Shown one piece after another: positions 1-8,204 of a stretch of 49,515 nucleotides of DNA. The stretch lies in contig JAHDHL010000001.1 in assembly GCA_020631355.1 (NCBI GenBank), positions 1 through 49,515 of the forward strand, given 5' to 3'. The position numbers and the translations under genes were made by a program. Position 1 is the stretch's first letter; each line of letters starts with the position of its first letter. Source of the stretch: Saprospiraceae bacterium. Its GTDB lineage: Bacteria; Bacteroidota; Bacteroidia; Chitinophagales; Saprospiraceae. The notes beneath the pieces were generated by a model that had not been told where the DNA came from, ran no database searches, and saw only the letters and a list, made by a program, of their open reading frames with translations.

Positions 1-141
1 CCATAAGATATTCCGATGGCTGTTTTTTGCAAAATTTAATTTCCCAACATACTCTTAGTTGTATTTCTTAATACATTATAATAATTTGGATTTCCATCCG
101 AATGGAATCATCCAAAGAAAACATCCATAAAATATTCCTCC
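1..141. other. Non-coding start of window
   Basis: AT-rich stretch before the first gene. It contains a small imperfect hairpin (TTTCCATCCGAATGGA, about 91-106). I found no clear TAnnTTTG promoter or terminator, so the promoter of the first gene is not assigned. Confidence 0.4.
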
Positions 142-1194
142 ATGAAATATACACTAACTATCCTAGCCTTGTTTATCCTTACCTCATTGATGGCACAGGA
201 TATCGTCCAAGAACTCAAAAAGAACAAGGACATCACATTCATAGCGAAAACCACCATCTATGTAACACTGGAAACTGAAAAGGAACAGGAAACCTACCCT
301 TCTAGGTTGCAGCTATCAGGGGAACAAACGGATCTCCAAACCATTAAGTTATTCCCGGAGGCTTATTCACAAACCAGAATCTACGGAAACCATACAAGCA
401 TTCTGACCGATCTCATTTTTGACGAGGTATACGAAAAAAGAATCACAGTGACGGATGAACAAGGTGCAGCCATAGAATACGAAGAAGTGACCAATACATT
501 CTCCCTTATAGATACATTCATCAGTTTTGACGAGGAAACCTTCGAGGAAACCTTAGAAGTGGCCTATAATGATGAGGATAGAATCAAGGGGTACCTTGTA
601 GATGTACTTTGGTATTACAACCAAAAGAAAAGAAGTATTTACACCCAACTTCTTTCGTACCAACTCATCAATGAGCAATATGATGGGAAGAAAAAACTGA
701 TGATACAAAACAAGGGCGACCATCCCCTGAAGCAATATCATCTCTCGGGTGATGTAATATGGAGCAAGGCGGTAGTTTTCAAGGGATTTGATCTTTCATC
801 GGCACTGATTCTCAAGGGGGATTATCTATCATTCCAAGAAGAATTCTTCAAGAAGAATATTGAGAAAGAAGAATATCAATCCTATACAACTTGGTGGAAT
901 GAATTCCAATATGATGCCCTCACCTCCCTGGAATACAACAACCTACTACAATCCGAAACGGATACCTTTGTTTCCTTTGACCCTGTAACATTCGATGAAG
1001 TGGTAGAAGTGAGAAAGCGAGAAGCCATCAGATTCGATATCCCCAACCCCATTCAATTTGTAATGATATGGAATTGGAATGAACAGAAAGCGGAGCTGAG
1101 TTGTGAACTGCAATCCCTAACACTCTGTGAACTTCTGGAAGACGAGGACATCATCCTACCTTTTTTCAAGGTCAGGGCCAATAATGAACCCTGA
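142..1194 (+). CDS. Secreted protein with two GldN-like motifs
   Basis: A 350-residue protein with an N-terminal signal peptide (hydrophobic residues about 3-18, ending in ..LTSLMAQ), so it is exported. Two related segments occur: DTFISFDEETFEE near residue 125 followed by a WYYNQKKR stretch, and DTFVSFDPVTFDE near residue 274 followed by WNWNEQKAEL. The order DTxxxFDxxTFxE, then an aromatic-rich W..(N/D)..K segment, recalls GldN/PorN of the type IX secretion and gliding machinery. The remainder is not recognisable and the resemblance rests on memory of motifs. It converges on the deacylase gene with a 16 bp gap. It could instead be an unrelated periplasmic protein with an internal duplication. 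Confidence 0.5.
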   Translation: MKYTLTILALFILTSLMAQDIVQELKKNKDITFIAKTTIYVTLETEKEQETYPSRLQLSGEQTDLQTIKLFPEAYSQTRIYGNHTSILTDLIFDEVYEKRITVTDEQGAAIEYEEVTNTFSLIDTFISFDEETFEETLEVAYNDEDRIKGYLVDVLWYYNQKKRSIYTQLLSYQLINEQYDGKKKLMIQNKGDHPLKQYHLSGDVIWSKAVVFKGFDLSSALILKGDYLSFQEEFFKKNIEKEEYQSYTTWWNEFQYDALTSLEYNNLLQSETDTFVSFDPVTFDEVVEVRKREAIRFDIPNPIQFVMIWNWNEQKAELSCELQSLTLCELLEDEDIILPFFKVRANNEP

Positions 1195-1210
1195 CTCGTT
1201 GAAGCTCTTT

Positions 1211-2212
1211 CTAATATCCGAATTCTTCTATGGTTTCGATGATGAAGAACCCATCCTCGCCTTGTTTCTGATAGAGTGGCATTAGGATTCGGCCATTATT
1301 CTTGGAACGGATTTCCCCATTTCTGTCTTGGGCCAAAACCTCTCCTTTTTCTACGGTTTGGAAATTCTTGTATCCCTCTTTCATCCGGAATTCATCCTCA
1401 GGCATAATGGAATGGCAATACAGCAAATCCGCGATTTTCGGCAAACCACGCGAATATTCTATCAATATAGAATCATGTTTGTTTTCGACGTCCTCCGCAC
1501 TTACACAGCCAATACTCCTCATACAATTCGTAATGGCAGCGATGGCTCTTTTTACGGATAATTCCTCATTATGCTGTCCTGATTCGAATGTAACCGCTAC
1601 GGTATCCCTACCAAAATTATCCTTATTGAAATAATGGAGTGTAGTGCCCTGGATACCATCTATCATCTTGCGAATGACCGGAGCATGGAGCTCAACGGCA
1701 ATTCTCTGGCTTTCCATATCATCGGTAGCAATCGAAAAGATACCACCGAATGCAGTTGTGGTATGCAAATCCAAAAAGACGATTTTCTTCGGATTATAAT
1801 CATTGATCTCAACCCAAACCATATCCAGGATAGCCCTCAGTTCCTTATCCTCGCTATCCAGTTCGTCGTCATGTCTTGCATTTTGTATACGACTTACATT
1901 CTCAGGTGTGAATTGGCGATTCAGGTCCTTTCCGATGAAACGCTTATTCTGATTGAATGCAGCTACATTGCCGATCATACCGATAATTCTACCATGGAAT
2001 GTAAAATCCGTATTGGTTTCGGGTTCCCTTTCCAACATTCTGAACATTTCCTCAAGCGCCAAAACTCCTGCAGGTTCATTGCCATGCATTCCTCCGAACA
2101 CAATTAACAATGGTCCCTCAACTCCCTGATCGTACTTCCCAATAATTCTCGTTCTCTGTCCAGACATATATAGTTTGTAAAAGGATTTGTGGGGAGGGGT
2201 AAAATTAAGCAT
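1211..2212 (-). CDS. Succinylglutamate desuccinylase/aspartoacylase family zinc hydrolase
   Basis: Cytoplasmic M14-like zinc hydrolase of the AstE/AspA family, which removes acyl groups from N-acylated amino acids or related amides. Visible motifs are GGMHGNEPAG (zinc ligands H43 and E46), DLNRQF around residue 96 (substrate-binding Arg), DLHTTTAFGG (third ligand H150), and FESGQH with the likely catalytic Glu. A C-terminal beta domain follows. The length of 333 residues fits the family. The start at 2212 is the first ATG; an internal ATG at 2167 (MSGQRTRI) also fits where the conserved domain begins. The substrate cannot be told from sequence. The gene is divergent from ruvC. Confidence 0.85.
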   Translation of the reverse strand: MLNFTPPHKSFYKLYMSGQRTRIIGKYDQGVEGPLLIVFGGMHGNEPAGVLALEEMFRMLEREPETNTDFTFHGRIIGMIGNVAAFNQNKRFIGKDLNRQFTPENVSRIQNARHDDELDSEDKELRAILDMVWVEINDYNPKKIVFLDLHTTTAFGGIFSIATDDMESQRIAVELHAPVIRKMIDGIQGTTLHYFNKDNFGRDTVAVTFESGQHNEELSVKRAIAAITNCMRSIGCVSAEDVENKHDSILIEYSRGLPKIADLLYCHSIMPEDEFRMKEGYKNFQTVEKGEVLAQDRNGEIRSKNNGRILMPLYQKQGEDGFFIIETIEEFGY

Positions 2213-2340
2213 TTAAAAGCAGTCTGGCAAAACCGATTCTCCTAGTCATGTAAGTTCTAAGGGTCATACGACCATAAGAATAACATCTCCTCACTTCCCA
2301 AAACTTGGATATCCCGAATAATCCGTATAATTTGCCAATC

Positions 2341-2913
2341 ATGCCAAAGAAAGCACAAAGTACACCTAGGAGAATCATGGGTATCGACCCCGGCACCAAT
2401 TTTTGCGGTTATGCTGTCATTGAGGTCATCGGTTCCAAGATTCATCTTTTGGAAATGGGTGAGTTCAAGATGAAGCACTTGGACACCCATTATGACAAAT
2501 TGAGGAAAATATTCCTTGATGTACAGGAAATCATCGAGCTTCATCAGCCTACCTCAGTGGCCATCGAATCCCCATTTTATGGTAAGAATGTACAATCCAT
2601 GCTCAAATTGGGCCGGGCACAGGGAGTAGCCATTGCTGCAGCCATAACCATGGGACTGGATATTACCGAATATGCTCCCAAAAAAATCAAGCAATCCGTT
2701 ACCGGGAATGGGAATGCTGCCAAAGAACAGGTTGCGGCTCTCCTGCACTCTATTGTCATAGGAAATACCAAAGGGCAATCATTGGATGCTACGGATGCCC
2801 TGGCAGCTGCCGTTTGCCACCACTATCAATCCAGCGGACCATTGGGACAAACCGGAAAACGATACAAGGATTGGTCTTCTTTCCTAACGGATAATCCCGA
2901 TAGGAAAGGTTAG
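2341..2913 (+). CDS. ruvC: Crossover junction endodeoxyribonuclease RuvC
   Basis: Holliday-junction resolvase that nicks symmetric strands of four-way junctions as part of RuvABC recombination repair. The RNase H-like fold is visible: GIDPGT near residue 14 (first catalytic Asp), AIESPFYGKN (catalytic Glu), and DATDALAAAVCHH near the C-terminus (last catalytic Asp and a His). At 190 residues it matches the usual RuvC length. I take the ATG at 2341; an in-frame TTG at 2305 exists but adds an unconserved extension. Its stop codon overlaps that of the convergent oxidoreductase gene. Confidence 0.95.
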   Translation: MPKKAQSTPRRIMGIDPGTNFCGYAVIEVIGSKIHLLEMGEFKMKHLDTHYDKLRKIFLDVQEIIELHQPTSVAIESPFYGKNVQSMLKLGRAQGVAIAAAITMGLDITEYAPKKIKQSVTGNGNAAKEQVAALLHSIVIGNTKGQSLDATDALAAAVCHHYQSSGPLGQTGKRYKDWSSFLTDNPDRKG

Positions 2914-3890
2914 CCTCCCATACTGATGACCACCTTACCTTTCACTTTCCTGTCTTCCATTTCCTCCAAAGCCAAATGGGCTTTTTCCAAGGGGTAGGTG
3001 GCGTGGATGTGGGGATTGATTTTCTTTTCCATATAAAACTGAACCAACTCCATGGTATTGGCCATATTCTTCATGACATCCTTCATTGCGAATTGCCCCC
3101 AGAATACACCTACGACTTGGCATTCTTTCAATAATACCAGATTCAACGGAATCCTTGGAATGTCTCCTGCAGCAAAACCAACCACCAAGAATCGACCATT
3201 CCTGCTTGTAGCCCTTAATGCAGCCTCTGAAAAATCACTTCCAACAGGGTCATATACTACATCCGCACCTTTACCACCCGTTAATTCCTTGATGCTTCCT
3301 TTCAGGTCTTCCTTAGTGTAATTGATGGTCTCATCCGCACCATATTCCTTGCACAAAGCTAGTTTTTCATCCGTAGACGCACAGGCAATCACCCTTGCTC
3401 CCATCAACTTGCCCAGTTCTACTGCCGCAAGCCCTACTCCACCTGATGCTCCTAGTACCACAAGGGTTTGGCCCTCTTTCAACCTCGCCCTATCTTTCAA
3501 TGCATGGTAGGATGTACCGTATGCCATCAGAAAAGAAGCTGCCACAGGAAAATCCATTCCGGGTGGTTTGGGAAATACCAGTTTGGCCTTAACGGCAATT
3601 TCCTCGGCGAATCCACCATGCGGCACCAAACTGAACACCTCATCCCCTACCTTATATTGAGTCACTCCCTCTCCAACGGCTTTGACCACACCTGCCACAT
3701 CACTCCCGGGAGCAAATGGCAGTTCGGGTTTGAATTGGTATTTGCCTTGAATAATCAAAGTATCAGGAAAATTCACGCCACAGGCCCTTATGCCTATCAA
3801 CACCTCTCCCTTTGCTGGTTTCAAATCAGGTACTTCCTCCAATACTAATGATGAGGGAGGACCATAGGACTTACAAAGCATGGCTTTCAT
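2910..3890 (-). CDS. NADPH:quinone oxidoreductase family protein (zinc-free MDR)
   Basis: Medium-chain dehydrogenase/reductase of the quinone oxidoreductase (QOR) type, which transfers hydride from NADPH to quinones or enone substrates. The N-terminal GroES-like domain contains GEVLIGIRACGVNFPDTL and APGSDVAGVV. The Rossmann nucleotide-binding motif is VLGASGGVGLAAVELGK around residue 145. Cysteine zinc ligands typical of alcohol dehydrogenases are absent, as in QOR. The start at 3890 (MKAMLCKSYG) is where family members begin; an upstream in-frame start would add 16 unconserved residues. It converges on ruvC with a 4 bp overlap. The physiological substrate is unknown. Confidence 0.88.
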   Translation of the reverse strand: MKAMLCKSYGPPSSLVLEEVPDLKPAKGEVLIGIRACGVNFPDTLIIQGKYQFKPELPFAPGSDVAGVVKAVGEGVTQYKVGDEVFSLVPHGGFAEEIAVKAKLVFPKPPGMDFPVAASFLMAYGTSYHALKDRARLKEGQTLVVLGASGGVGLAAVELGKLMGARVIACASTDEKLALCKEYGADETINYTKEDLKGSIKELTGGKGADVVYDPVGSDFSEAALRATSRNGRFLVVGFAAGDIPRIPLNLVLLKECQVVGVFWGQFAMKDVMKNMANTMELVQFYMEKKINPHIHATYPLEKAHLALEEMEDRKVKGKVVISMGG

Positions 3891-3937
3891 GATGCTGGAT
3901 TTTATTATTGAATAATTGAATGGCAAGATAAAAAACA

Positions 3938-3967
3938 AACGCTAGACTCCGAATGGAATCTAGCGCT
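3938..3967 (-). terminator. Likely serS terminator
   Basis: Hairpin with arms GCTAGA.TCC and GGA.TCTAGC around a GAAT loop and one mismatch. On the minus strand it is followed by the T-rich run TTTGTTTTTTATC, as expected for an intrinsic terminator downstream of serS. Confidence 0.7.
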
Positions 3968-3991
3968 TAATATAATTCGTACGACTATCCT

Positions 3992-5266
3992 TTAGTCTAT
4001 CTTATCAAAACGTGTATAAGGTCTCAGAACTTCTGGAATAATGATTCCGTCCGGTGTCTGATAATTCTCAAGGATGGTAGCCATAATCCTAGGCAAAGCC
4101 AAGGCACTACCATTTAATGTATGGGCCAAGTGCTTCTTATTATCCTTATCCTTAAATCTTAATTTCAGACGATTGGACTGGAATGTCTCAAAATTAGATA
4201 CAGAACTTACCTCAAGCCATCTTTCCTGAGCCGCAGAATAGGTTTCGAAGTCAAATGTCAGGGCAGATGTGAATCCCAAGTCACCTCCACACAACCTAAG
4301 TATCCTGTAGGGTAATCCTAGTTCATCCAAAAGTCCCCCTACATGCTTGATCATTTCCTCGAGTGCTGCATAGGACTTGTCGGGATGTTCAACCCTGACA
4401 ATCTCTACCTTGTCGAATTGGTGTACCCTATTCAAACCCCTAACATGTGCTCCGTAGGAACCAGCCTCTCTCCTGAAACAAGGTGTATATCCCGTCATCT
4501 TAACAGGGAAGTCATCTTCCTTCAAAATTACATCCCTGTAAATATTAGTAATCGGAACTTCTGCCGTAGGTATCAGATAAAGATCATCTTGTGTGGCATG
4601 GTACATCTGTCCCTCCTTGTCGGGGAGCTGACCAGTACCTCTGGCACTTGCCTCATTCACCATATGCGGAGGAATGTATTCCAAGTAACCCGCCTCATCT
4701 GCCTTATCCAGGAAGTAGCTAATCAGAGCACGTTGCAATTTGGCGCCCTTACCTTTATATACAGGAAAGCCAGCACCAGTAACTTTCACCCCCAGCTTGA
4801 GGTCGATGATATCATACTCCTCCATGAGTTCCCAATGGGGTTTCTTACCATCATGCAGGGTAGGAAAAGGTTTTTCCCACGCTTGGTACACCTCATTATC
4901 CTCATCCGTATTTCCTGCGGGAACACTTGGATGGGGAACATTAGGCACATTCAACAAAGCATCCTGCAAGCGGGTTTTCACATCATCCGCCTCCGTATTA
5001 AGTTCGGTGATTTTTGCTTTCCAGGTCTTCACCTGTTCCTGTATCACACTAGCTTCATCCTTTTTGCCCTGCTTGAATAACATCCCAATTTCCTTGGATG
5101 ACTTATTGACAGAACTCTGAAGGTGGTCTGACTCAGACTGGATGTCCTTTCTTCTTTGGTCCAAATCAATAATCTCATCTAAAAGGTGTGCATCTGTGAA
5201 GTTGCGCTTTTTCAGCCCTTCCAGCACCCTTTCTTTGTTTTCTTTAATAAAATTGGGTTGTAACAT
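3992..5266 (-). CDS. serS: Seryl-tRNA synthetase
   Basis: Class II aminoacyl-tRNA synthetase that charges tRNA-Ser (and tRNA-Sec) with serine. The N-terminal about 105 residues form the coiled-coil arm that grips the tRNA long variable arm (heptad-like stretch about 30-100). The catalytic core shows motif 1 (about 167-185), TAEVP (234-238, serine specificity), motif 2 FRREAGSYG (264-272), and motif 3 GSALALPRIMATILEN near residue 400. At 424 residues it is a standard length and appears complete. It is divergent from rho across a 366 bp gap. Confidence 0.97.
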   Translation of the reverse strand: MLQPNFIKENKERVLEGLKKRNFTDAHLLDEIIDLDQRRKDIQSESDHLQSSVNKSSKEIGMLFKQGKKDEASVIQEQVKTWKAKITELNTEADDVKTRLQDALLNVPNVPHPSVPAGNTDEDNEVYQAWEKPFPTLHDGKKPHWELMEEYDIIDLKLGVKVTGAGFPVYKGKGAKLQRALISYFLDKADEAGYLEYIPPHMVNEASARGTGQLPDKEGQMYHATQDDLYLIPTAEVPITNIYRDVILKEDDFPVKMTGYTPCFRREAGSYGAHVRGLNRVHQFDKVEIVRVEHPDKSYAALEEMIKHVGGLLDELGLPYRILRLCGGDLGFTSALTFDFETYSAAQERWLEVSSVSNFETFQSNRLKLRFKDKDNKKHLAHTLNGSALALPRIMATILENYQTPDGIIIPEVLRPYTRFDKID

Positions 5267-5353
5267 AACTTTAAAGCATGATTTTTGTAATAAATGTAGA
5301 TGAATAGAGGCATACGAGCCTTTAATCGCTTAACTTATTCATCTAATCGACTG

Positions 5354-5361
5354 CAAAAGTA
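5354..5361 (-). promoter_or_regulatory. Putative serS -7 box
   Basis: Read on the minus strand it is TACTTTTG, an exact match to the Bacteroidota TAnnTTTG element, 88 nt upstream of the serS start. I could not identify a good -33 TTTG at the right spacing. Confidence 0.5.
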
Positions 5362-5456
5362 CCACTTAATGACTAGTCGAAACCGAGATTAGTTAAACAT
5401 TTTCATAGAATACATCATTTTTTTTGAAAGAATAGTTCCCTTTTTAAAAGAAAATG

Positions 5457-5464
5457 TATTTTTG
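5457..5464 (+). promoter_or_regulatory. Putative rho -7 box
   Basis: TATTTTTG matches TAnnTTTG exactly. No convincing -33 element lies 19-21 nt upstream. A start here would give rho a leader of about 160 nt. Confidence 0.55.
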
Positions 5465-5470
5465 CAGCGT

Positions 5471-5632
5471 TAAGCAATTCAAACACATCTCCCTATCGGG
5501 ATTTTGCAATTCACAATGTGTTTCCATCCTTAATGTTATTTCCATAATTTTTATTGGATTTCCTAAAGCAAATGTTGCTTTAATGTCCTTTAAAGTTATC
5601 CCCTATTTGATATTACAATTCTATAAAGTTAT
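5471..5632 (+). promoter_or_regulatory. Long pyrimidine-rich rho leader with two hairpins
   Basis: The 366 bp gap between serS and rho holds two divergent promoters and this leader. The leader is C/T-rich and G-poor, as expected of Rho-utilisation sites. It has a small hairpin TCCC-TATC-GGGA followed by TTTT (5490-5505) and a perfect hairpin AAAGCAA-ATG-TTGCTTT (5565-5581). Rho of other bacteria represses its own gene by early termination in the leader; a similar arrangement is an inference here. Confidence 0.4.
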
Positions 5633-7351
5633 ATGTACGACATTCTTCAATTACATGAAATGCTGGTACCTGAGTTACGCGAGGTTGCAGAAAACCTAGG
5701 CATCAAAGGGTACAAACGCTTGAATAAACAGGAAATCATCTACAAAATCCTGGACCAACAAGCTATCAATGCAGGAGACAGCTCATCCAAAAAAGACGAT
5801 AATCAAGAAGCTACCGAAAAGCCCAAGAGGGGCAGAAAGAAAAAGGTAGTGGAAGCCAAGGAAAAGCCTGCTCCAAAGACAGAGGAATCCACAGAGGAAT
5901 CCACAGAGGAAAAGCCCAAGAGAGGCAGAAAGAAAAAGGTAGTGGAAGCCAAGGAAAAGCCTGTCGCAGAAAAGGAAAAACCAACAAGAAAAGCTGAGGA
6001 GCCCAAAAAAGAAGATCCTGCGCCAAAGGAAACCCCTGCTCCGAAAGCTGAGGCCGAAGCGCCAAAAGAAGACAATGTCATTAATGAGTACAAGAAGAAC
6101 TATAGAAAAGATAGGGATTCCAAGAGAAGAAATGACAGGCACGACAGGAATGATAGAAATGATAGGAATGACCGAAACGACAGAAACGAGGATGACAGAC
6201 AAGAAAGACCTCCTCGTTTCAATATAGAACTCGATGGCATCGTAGAGGGTGAAGGTGTACTTGAAATGATGCCCGACGGCTATGGTTTCCTTAGATCTGC
6301 TGACTATAATTATCTCACATCACCAGATGATATATATGTATCACCATCCCAAATCAAACTGTTTGGTCTAAAAACAGGAGACACTGTGGAAGGTGCCATC
6401 AGACCACCAAAGGAAGGTGAGAAATATTTTGCCTTGCTAAGGGTTTCTAAGGTGAATGGCCTAACAACTGATGAAATCAGGGACAGGGTACCATTCGACT
6501 ACCTTACACCACTTTTCCCGAATGAAAAAATCAATTTGACTACTTCTTCCACAGGTAGGGACATGAGTACTCGTTTGATTGATTTGTTCACTCCTATTGG
6601 TAAGGGACAAAGAGGATTGATTGTAGCACAACCAAAAACAGGTAAGACATTCTTACTTAAGGATATGGCCAATGCCATTTCCAAGAACCACCCTGAAGTA
6701 TATATGATTGTTCTTCTTGTGGACGAAAGACCAGAGGAAGTAACAGACATGAAGCGCTCCGTAAATGCGGAAGTCATTGCTTCTACTTTCGATGAGCCAG
6801 CCGACAACCATGTCAGGGTTGCAGGTGTGGTACTCGAAAAAGCTAAGCGTATGGTCGAATGTGGCCATGATGTTGTTATCCTACTTGATTCCATTACCCG
6901 TTTGGCGAGAGCATACAACACCGTTGCTCCTGCAAGTGGTAAGGTATTATCAGGTGGTGTGGAAGCCAATGCACTACACAAGCCTAAGAAGTTCTTCGGT
7001 GCGGCAAGAAATATCGAAGGAGGAGGTTCATTAACCATCCTTGCAACAGCATTGATTGATACAGGGTCCAAGATGGACGAGGTTATCTTTGAGGAATTCA
7101 AGGGTACCGGTAACATGGAGCTCCAACTGAACAGAGCATTGTCCAACAAGCGTATCTACCCTGCTATCGATGTCAACAAGTCCAGTACTCGTAGGGATGA
7201 CCTATTGGTAGATAAGGATGTCATGGGTCGTATGGATATCCTAAGGCGTCACCTTGCTGATATGAAGCCTGAAGAAGCCATGCAATTCATGCTTCAACAA
7301 ATCAGGGGTACTTCATCCAACAAGGAATTCCTTTATTCCATGAATGGATAA
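5633..7351 (+). CDS. rho: Transcription termination factor Rho with long disordered insert
   Basis: Hexameric RNA-dependent ATPase/helicase that ends transcription at unstructured C-rich RNA. The Rho N-terminal helical domain is at about 1-45 ([17 protein letters not shown]). Residues about 50-195 form a highly charged, low-complexity insert, including two copies of [18 protein letters not shown] and a run of RND/RNDRND repeats. The OB-fold RNA-binding domain ([15 protein letters not shown]) and the RecA-like ATPase follow, with Walker A PKTGKT (334-339), [15 protein letters not shown] (Walker B) and the Q-loop region SGGVEANAL. At 572 residues it is about 150 longer than E. coli Rho because of the insert, a feature known from Bacteroidota. 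The ATG at 5633 directly encodes the conserved first helix. Confidence 0.97.
   Translation: MYDILQLHEMLVPELREVAENLGIKGYKRLNKQEIIYKILDQQAINAGDSSSKKDDNQEATEKPKRGRKKKVVEAKEKPAPKTEESTEESTEEKPKRGRKKKVVEAKEKPVAEKEKPTRKAEEPKKEDPAPKETPAPKAEAEAPKEDNVINEYKKNYRKDRDSKRRNDRHDRNDRNDRNDRNDRNEDDRQERPPRFNIELDGIVEGEGVLEMMPDGYGFLRSADYNYLTSPDDIYVSPSQIKLFGLKTGDTVEGAIRPPKEGEKYFALLRVSKVNGLTTDEIRDRVPFDYLTPLFPNEKINLTTSSTGRDMSTRLIDLFTPIGKGQRGLIVAQPKTGKTFLLKDMANAISKNHPEVYMIVLLVDERPEEVTDMKRSVNAEVIASTFDEPADNHVRVAGVVLEKAKRMVECGHDVVILLDSITRLARAYNTVAPASGKVLSGGVEANALHKPKKFFGAARNIEGGGSLTILATALIDTGSKMDEVIFEEFKGTGNMELQLNRALSNKRIYPAIDVNKSSTRRDDLLVDKDVMGRMDILRRHLADMKPEEAMQFMLQQIRGTSSNKEFLYSMNG
5816..5962 (+). repeat. Two 54-bp direct repeats within rho
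   Basis: Copies at 5816-5869 and 5909-5962 differ at a single base (GAGGGG versus GAGAGG) and encode the lysine/arginine-rich segment twice, with a 93 bp (31 codon) period. A 12-bp unit (AGAGGAATCCAC) is also tandemly repeated between them. The near identity at DNA level indicates recent duplication. Confidence 0.9.
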
Positions 7352-7379
7352 TTTCAAAATCATCAAAGCTCGCAAAGGC

Positions 7380-7411
7380 TTTGGAATAATGACTTATTTT
7401 CAATACCTTTG
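7380..7411 (+). promoter_or_regulatory. rpmH-rnpA promoter
   Basis: TTTG (7380-7383), a 20-nt spacer, then TACCTTTG (7404-7411): a full match to the Bacteroidota sigma factor consensus. Transcription would begin near 7417, giving a leader of about 49 nt before rpmH. Confidence 0.85.
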
Positions 7412-7465
7412 CGACACTTTTTTAAAAACCTAATTGCTGTAAAAGCAATTCATAAGATTTAAGCG

Positions 7466-7621
7466 ATGAAACGTACATTTCAACCATCAAGAAAAAAGCG
7501 TATCAATAAGCATGGTTTCCGTTCCCGTATGGAAACTAAGGACGGTCGCAAGGTTCTTTCTCGTCGTCGTGCTAAGGGTCGTAAGAAATTGAGTGTTTCT
7601 GACGAAAGAGGTGCTAAGTAA
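7466..7621 (+). CDS. rpmH: 50S ribosomal protein L34
   Basis: A 51-residue, strongly basic protein starting [19 protein letters not shown] and continuing [20 protein letters not shown], which is the L34 signature. L34 is a structural protein of the large ribosomal subunit. Its C-terminal tail SVSDERGAK is slightly longer than the 46 residues of E. coli L34. It sits just upstream of rnpA, the classic rpmH-rnpA order, behind a consensus promoter, and is followed by a terminator-like hairpin. Confidence 0.97.
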   Translation: MKRTFQPSRKKRINKHGFRSRMETKDGRKVLSRRRAKGRKKLSVSDERGAK

Positions 7622-7661
7622 GCTTCACCCTTTGTCATCAAGATATATACTGCTTTAACAG

Positions 7662-7700
7662 AAAGCCCATGAATGTTAGTTCATGGGCTGTTTGTTCTTT
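7662..7700 (+). terminator. Terminator-like hairpin between rpmH and rnpA
   Basis: Perfect 10-bp stem AGCCCATGAA / TTCATGGGCT with a 6-nt loop (TGTTAG), followed by GTTTGTTCTTTT. It could partly terminate rpmH transcription, giving more L34 than RNase P protein. Confidence 0.65.
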
Positions 7701-7790
7701 TATCCTGCGGCCATAATTCCTCCTATCACAGGAACTTCCCAATCATATTCTGGGTTATCTTCAACACTGCTTGGATACTTTATCTATATC

Positions 7791-8204
7791 ATGGAAAACA
7801 CCCAAAGGAAATTCACATTCAAAAAAGAGGAAAGACTCAAGAGCCGTAAGGAAATAGACAGACTTTTTTCCGAGGGTGCCTCATTCCACCAATATCCTTT
7901 CAGATGGGTTTGGGCAGAACGTTCCGAAGAAATCCAACCCAATCCATACCCTATACAAGTCGGTGTATCCGTTTCCAAAAGACGATTCAAACTAGCTGTG
8001 GATAGAAACCATGTAAAAAGACTCTGTAGGGAATCATGGAGACTCAGCAAGCACAACCTTTATCCCAGGCTGGATGCGGGCTATTCCATCATGCTCATAT
8101 ATACAGGAAAAGGGAAATTGAATTTCTCATATATCAAAAAAAGAATGAGAATGGGAATGAAAGAATTCATCAAACAGAGTTCCAAGTCAAGTAATAATCA
8201 ATAA
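7791..8204 (+). CDS. rnpA: Ribonuclease P protein component
   Basis: Basic protein subunit of RNase P that helps the catalytic RNA remove 5' leaders of pre-tRNAs. Family features seen are FTFKKEERLKSRKEIDRLFSEG at the N-terminus and the RNR-like motif VSKRRFKLAVDRNHVKRLCRE around residues 67-87 (the usual RN..KR..RE). At 137 residues the length is typical. The ATG at 7791 (MENTQRKF) gives the normal N-terminus; the reading frame continues upstream without conservation. Its stop overlaps the start of the glycosyltransferase gene (TAATG). Confidence 0.93.
   Translation: MENTQRKFTFKKEERLKSRKEIDRLFSEGASFHQYPFRWVWAERSEEIQPNPYPIQVGVSVSKRRFKLAVDRNHVKRLCRESWRLSKHNLYPRLDAGYSIMLIYTGKGKLNFSYIKKRMRMGMKEFIKQSSKSSNNQ

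Noticed and set aside
2305-2340. Upstream TTG start for ruvC
   Set aside because: The added 12 residues are not typical of RuvC, and an ATG at 2341 gives the normal length.
4343-5080. Long open frame antisense to serS
   Set aside because: It is a shadow of the complete serS frame; the composition is Cys/His/Ile-rich nonsense with no conserved motif.
5783-6202. Hydrophobic open frame antisense to the rho insert
   Set aside because: The Phe/Leu/Val-rich translation arises from complementing Lys/Glu codons; not a real membrane protein.
6499-7149. Long open frame antisense to rho
   Set aside because: It is a mirror of the strongly conserved rho coding frame, with no promoter or family resemblance.
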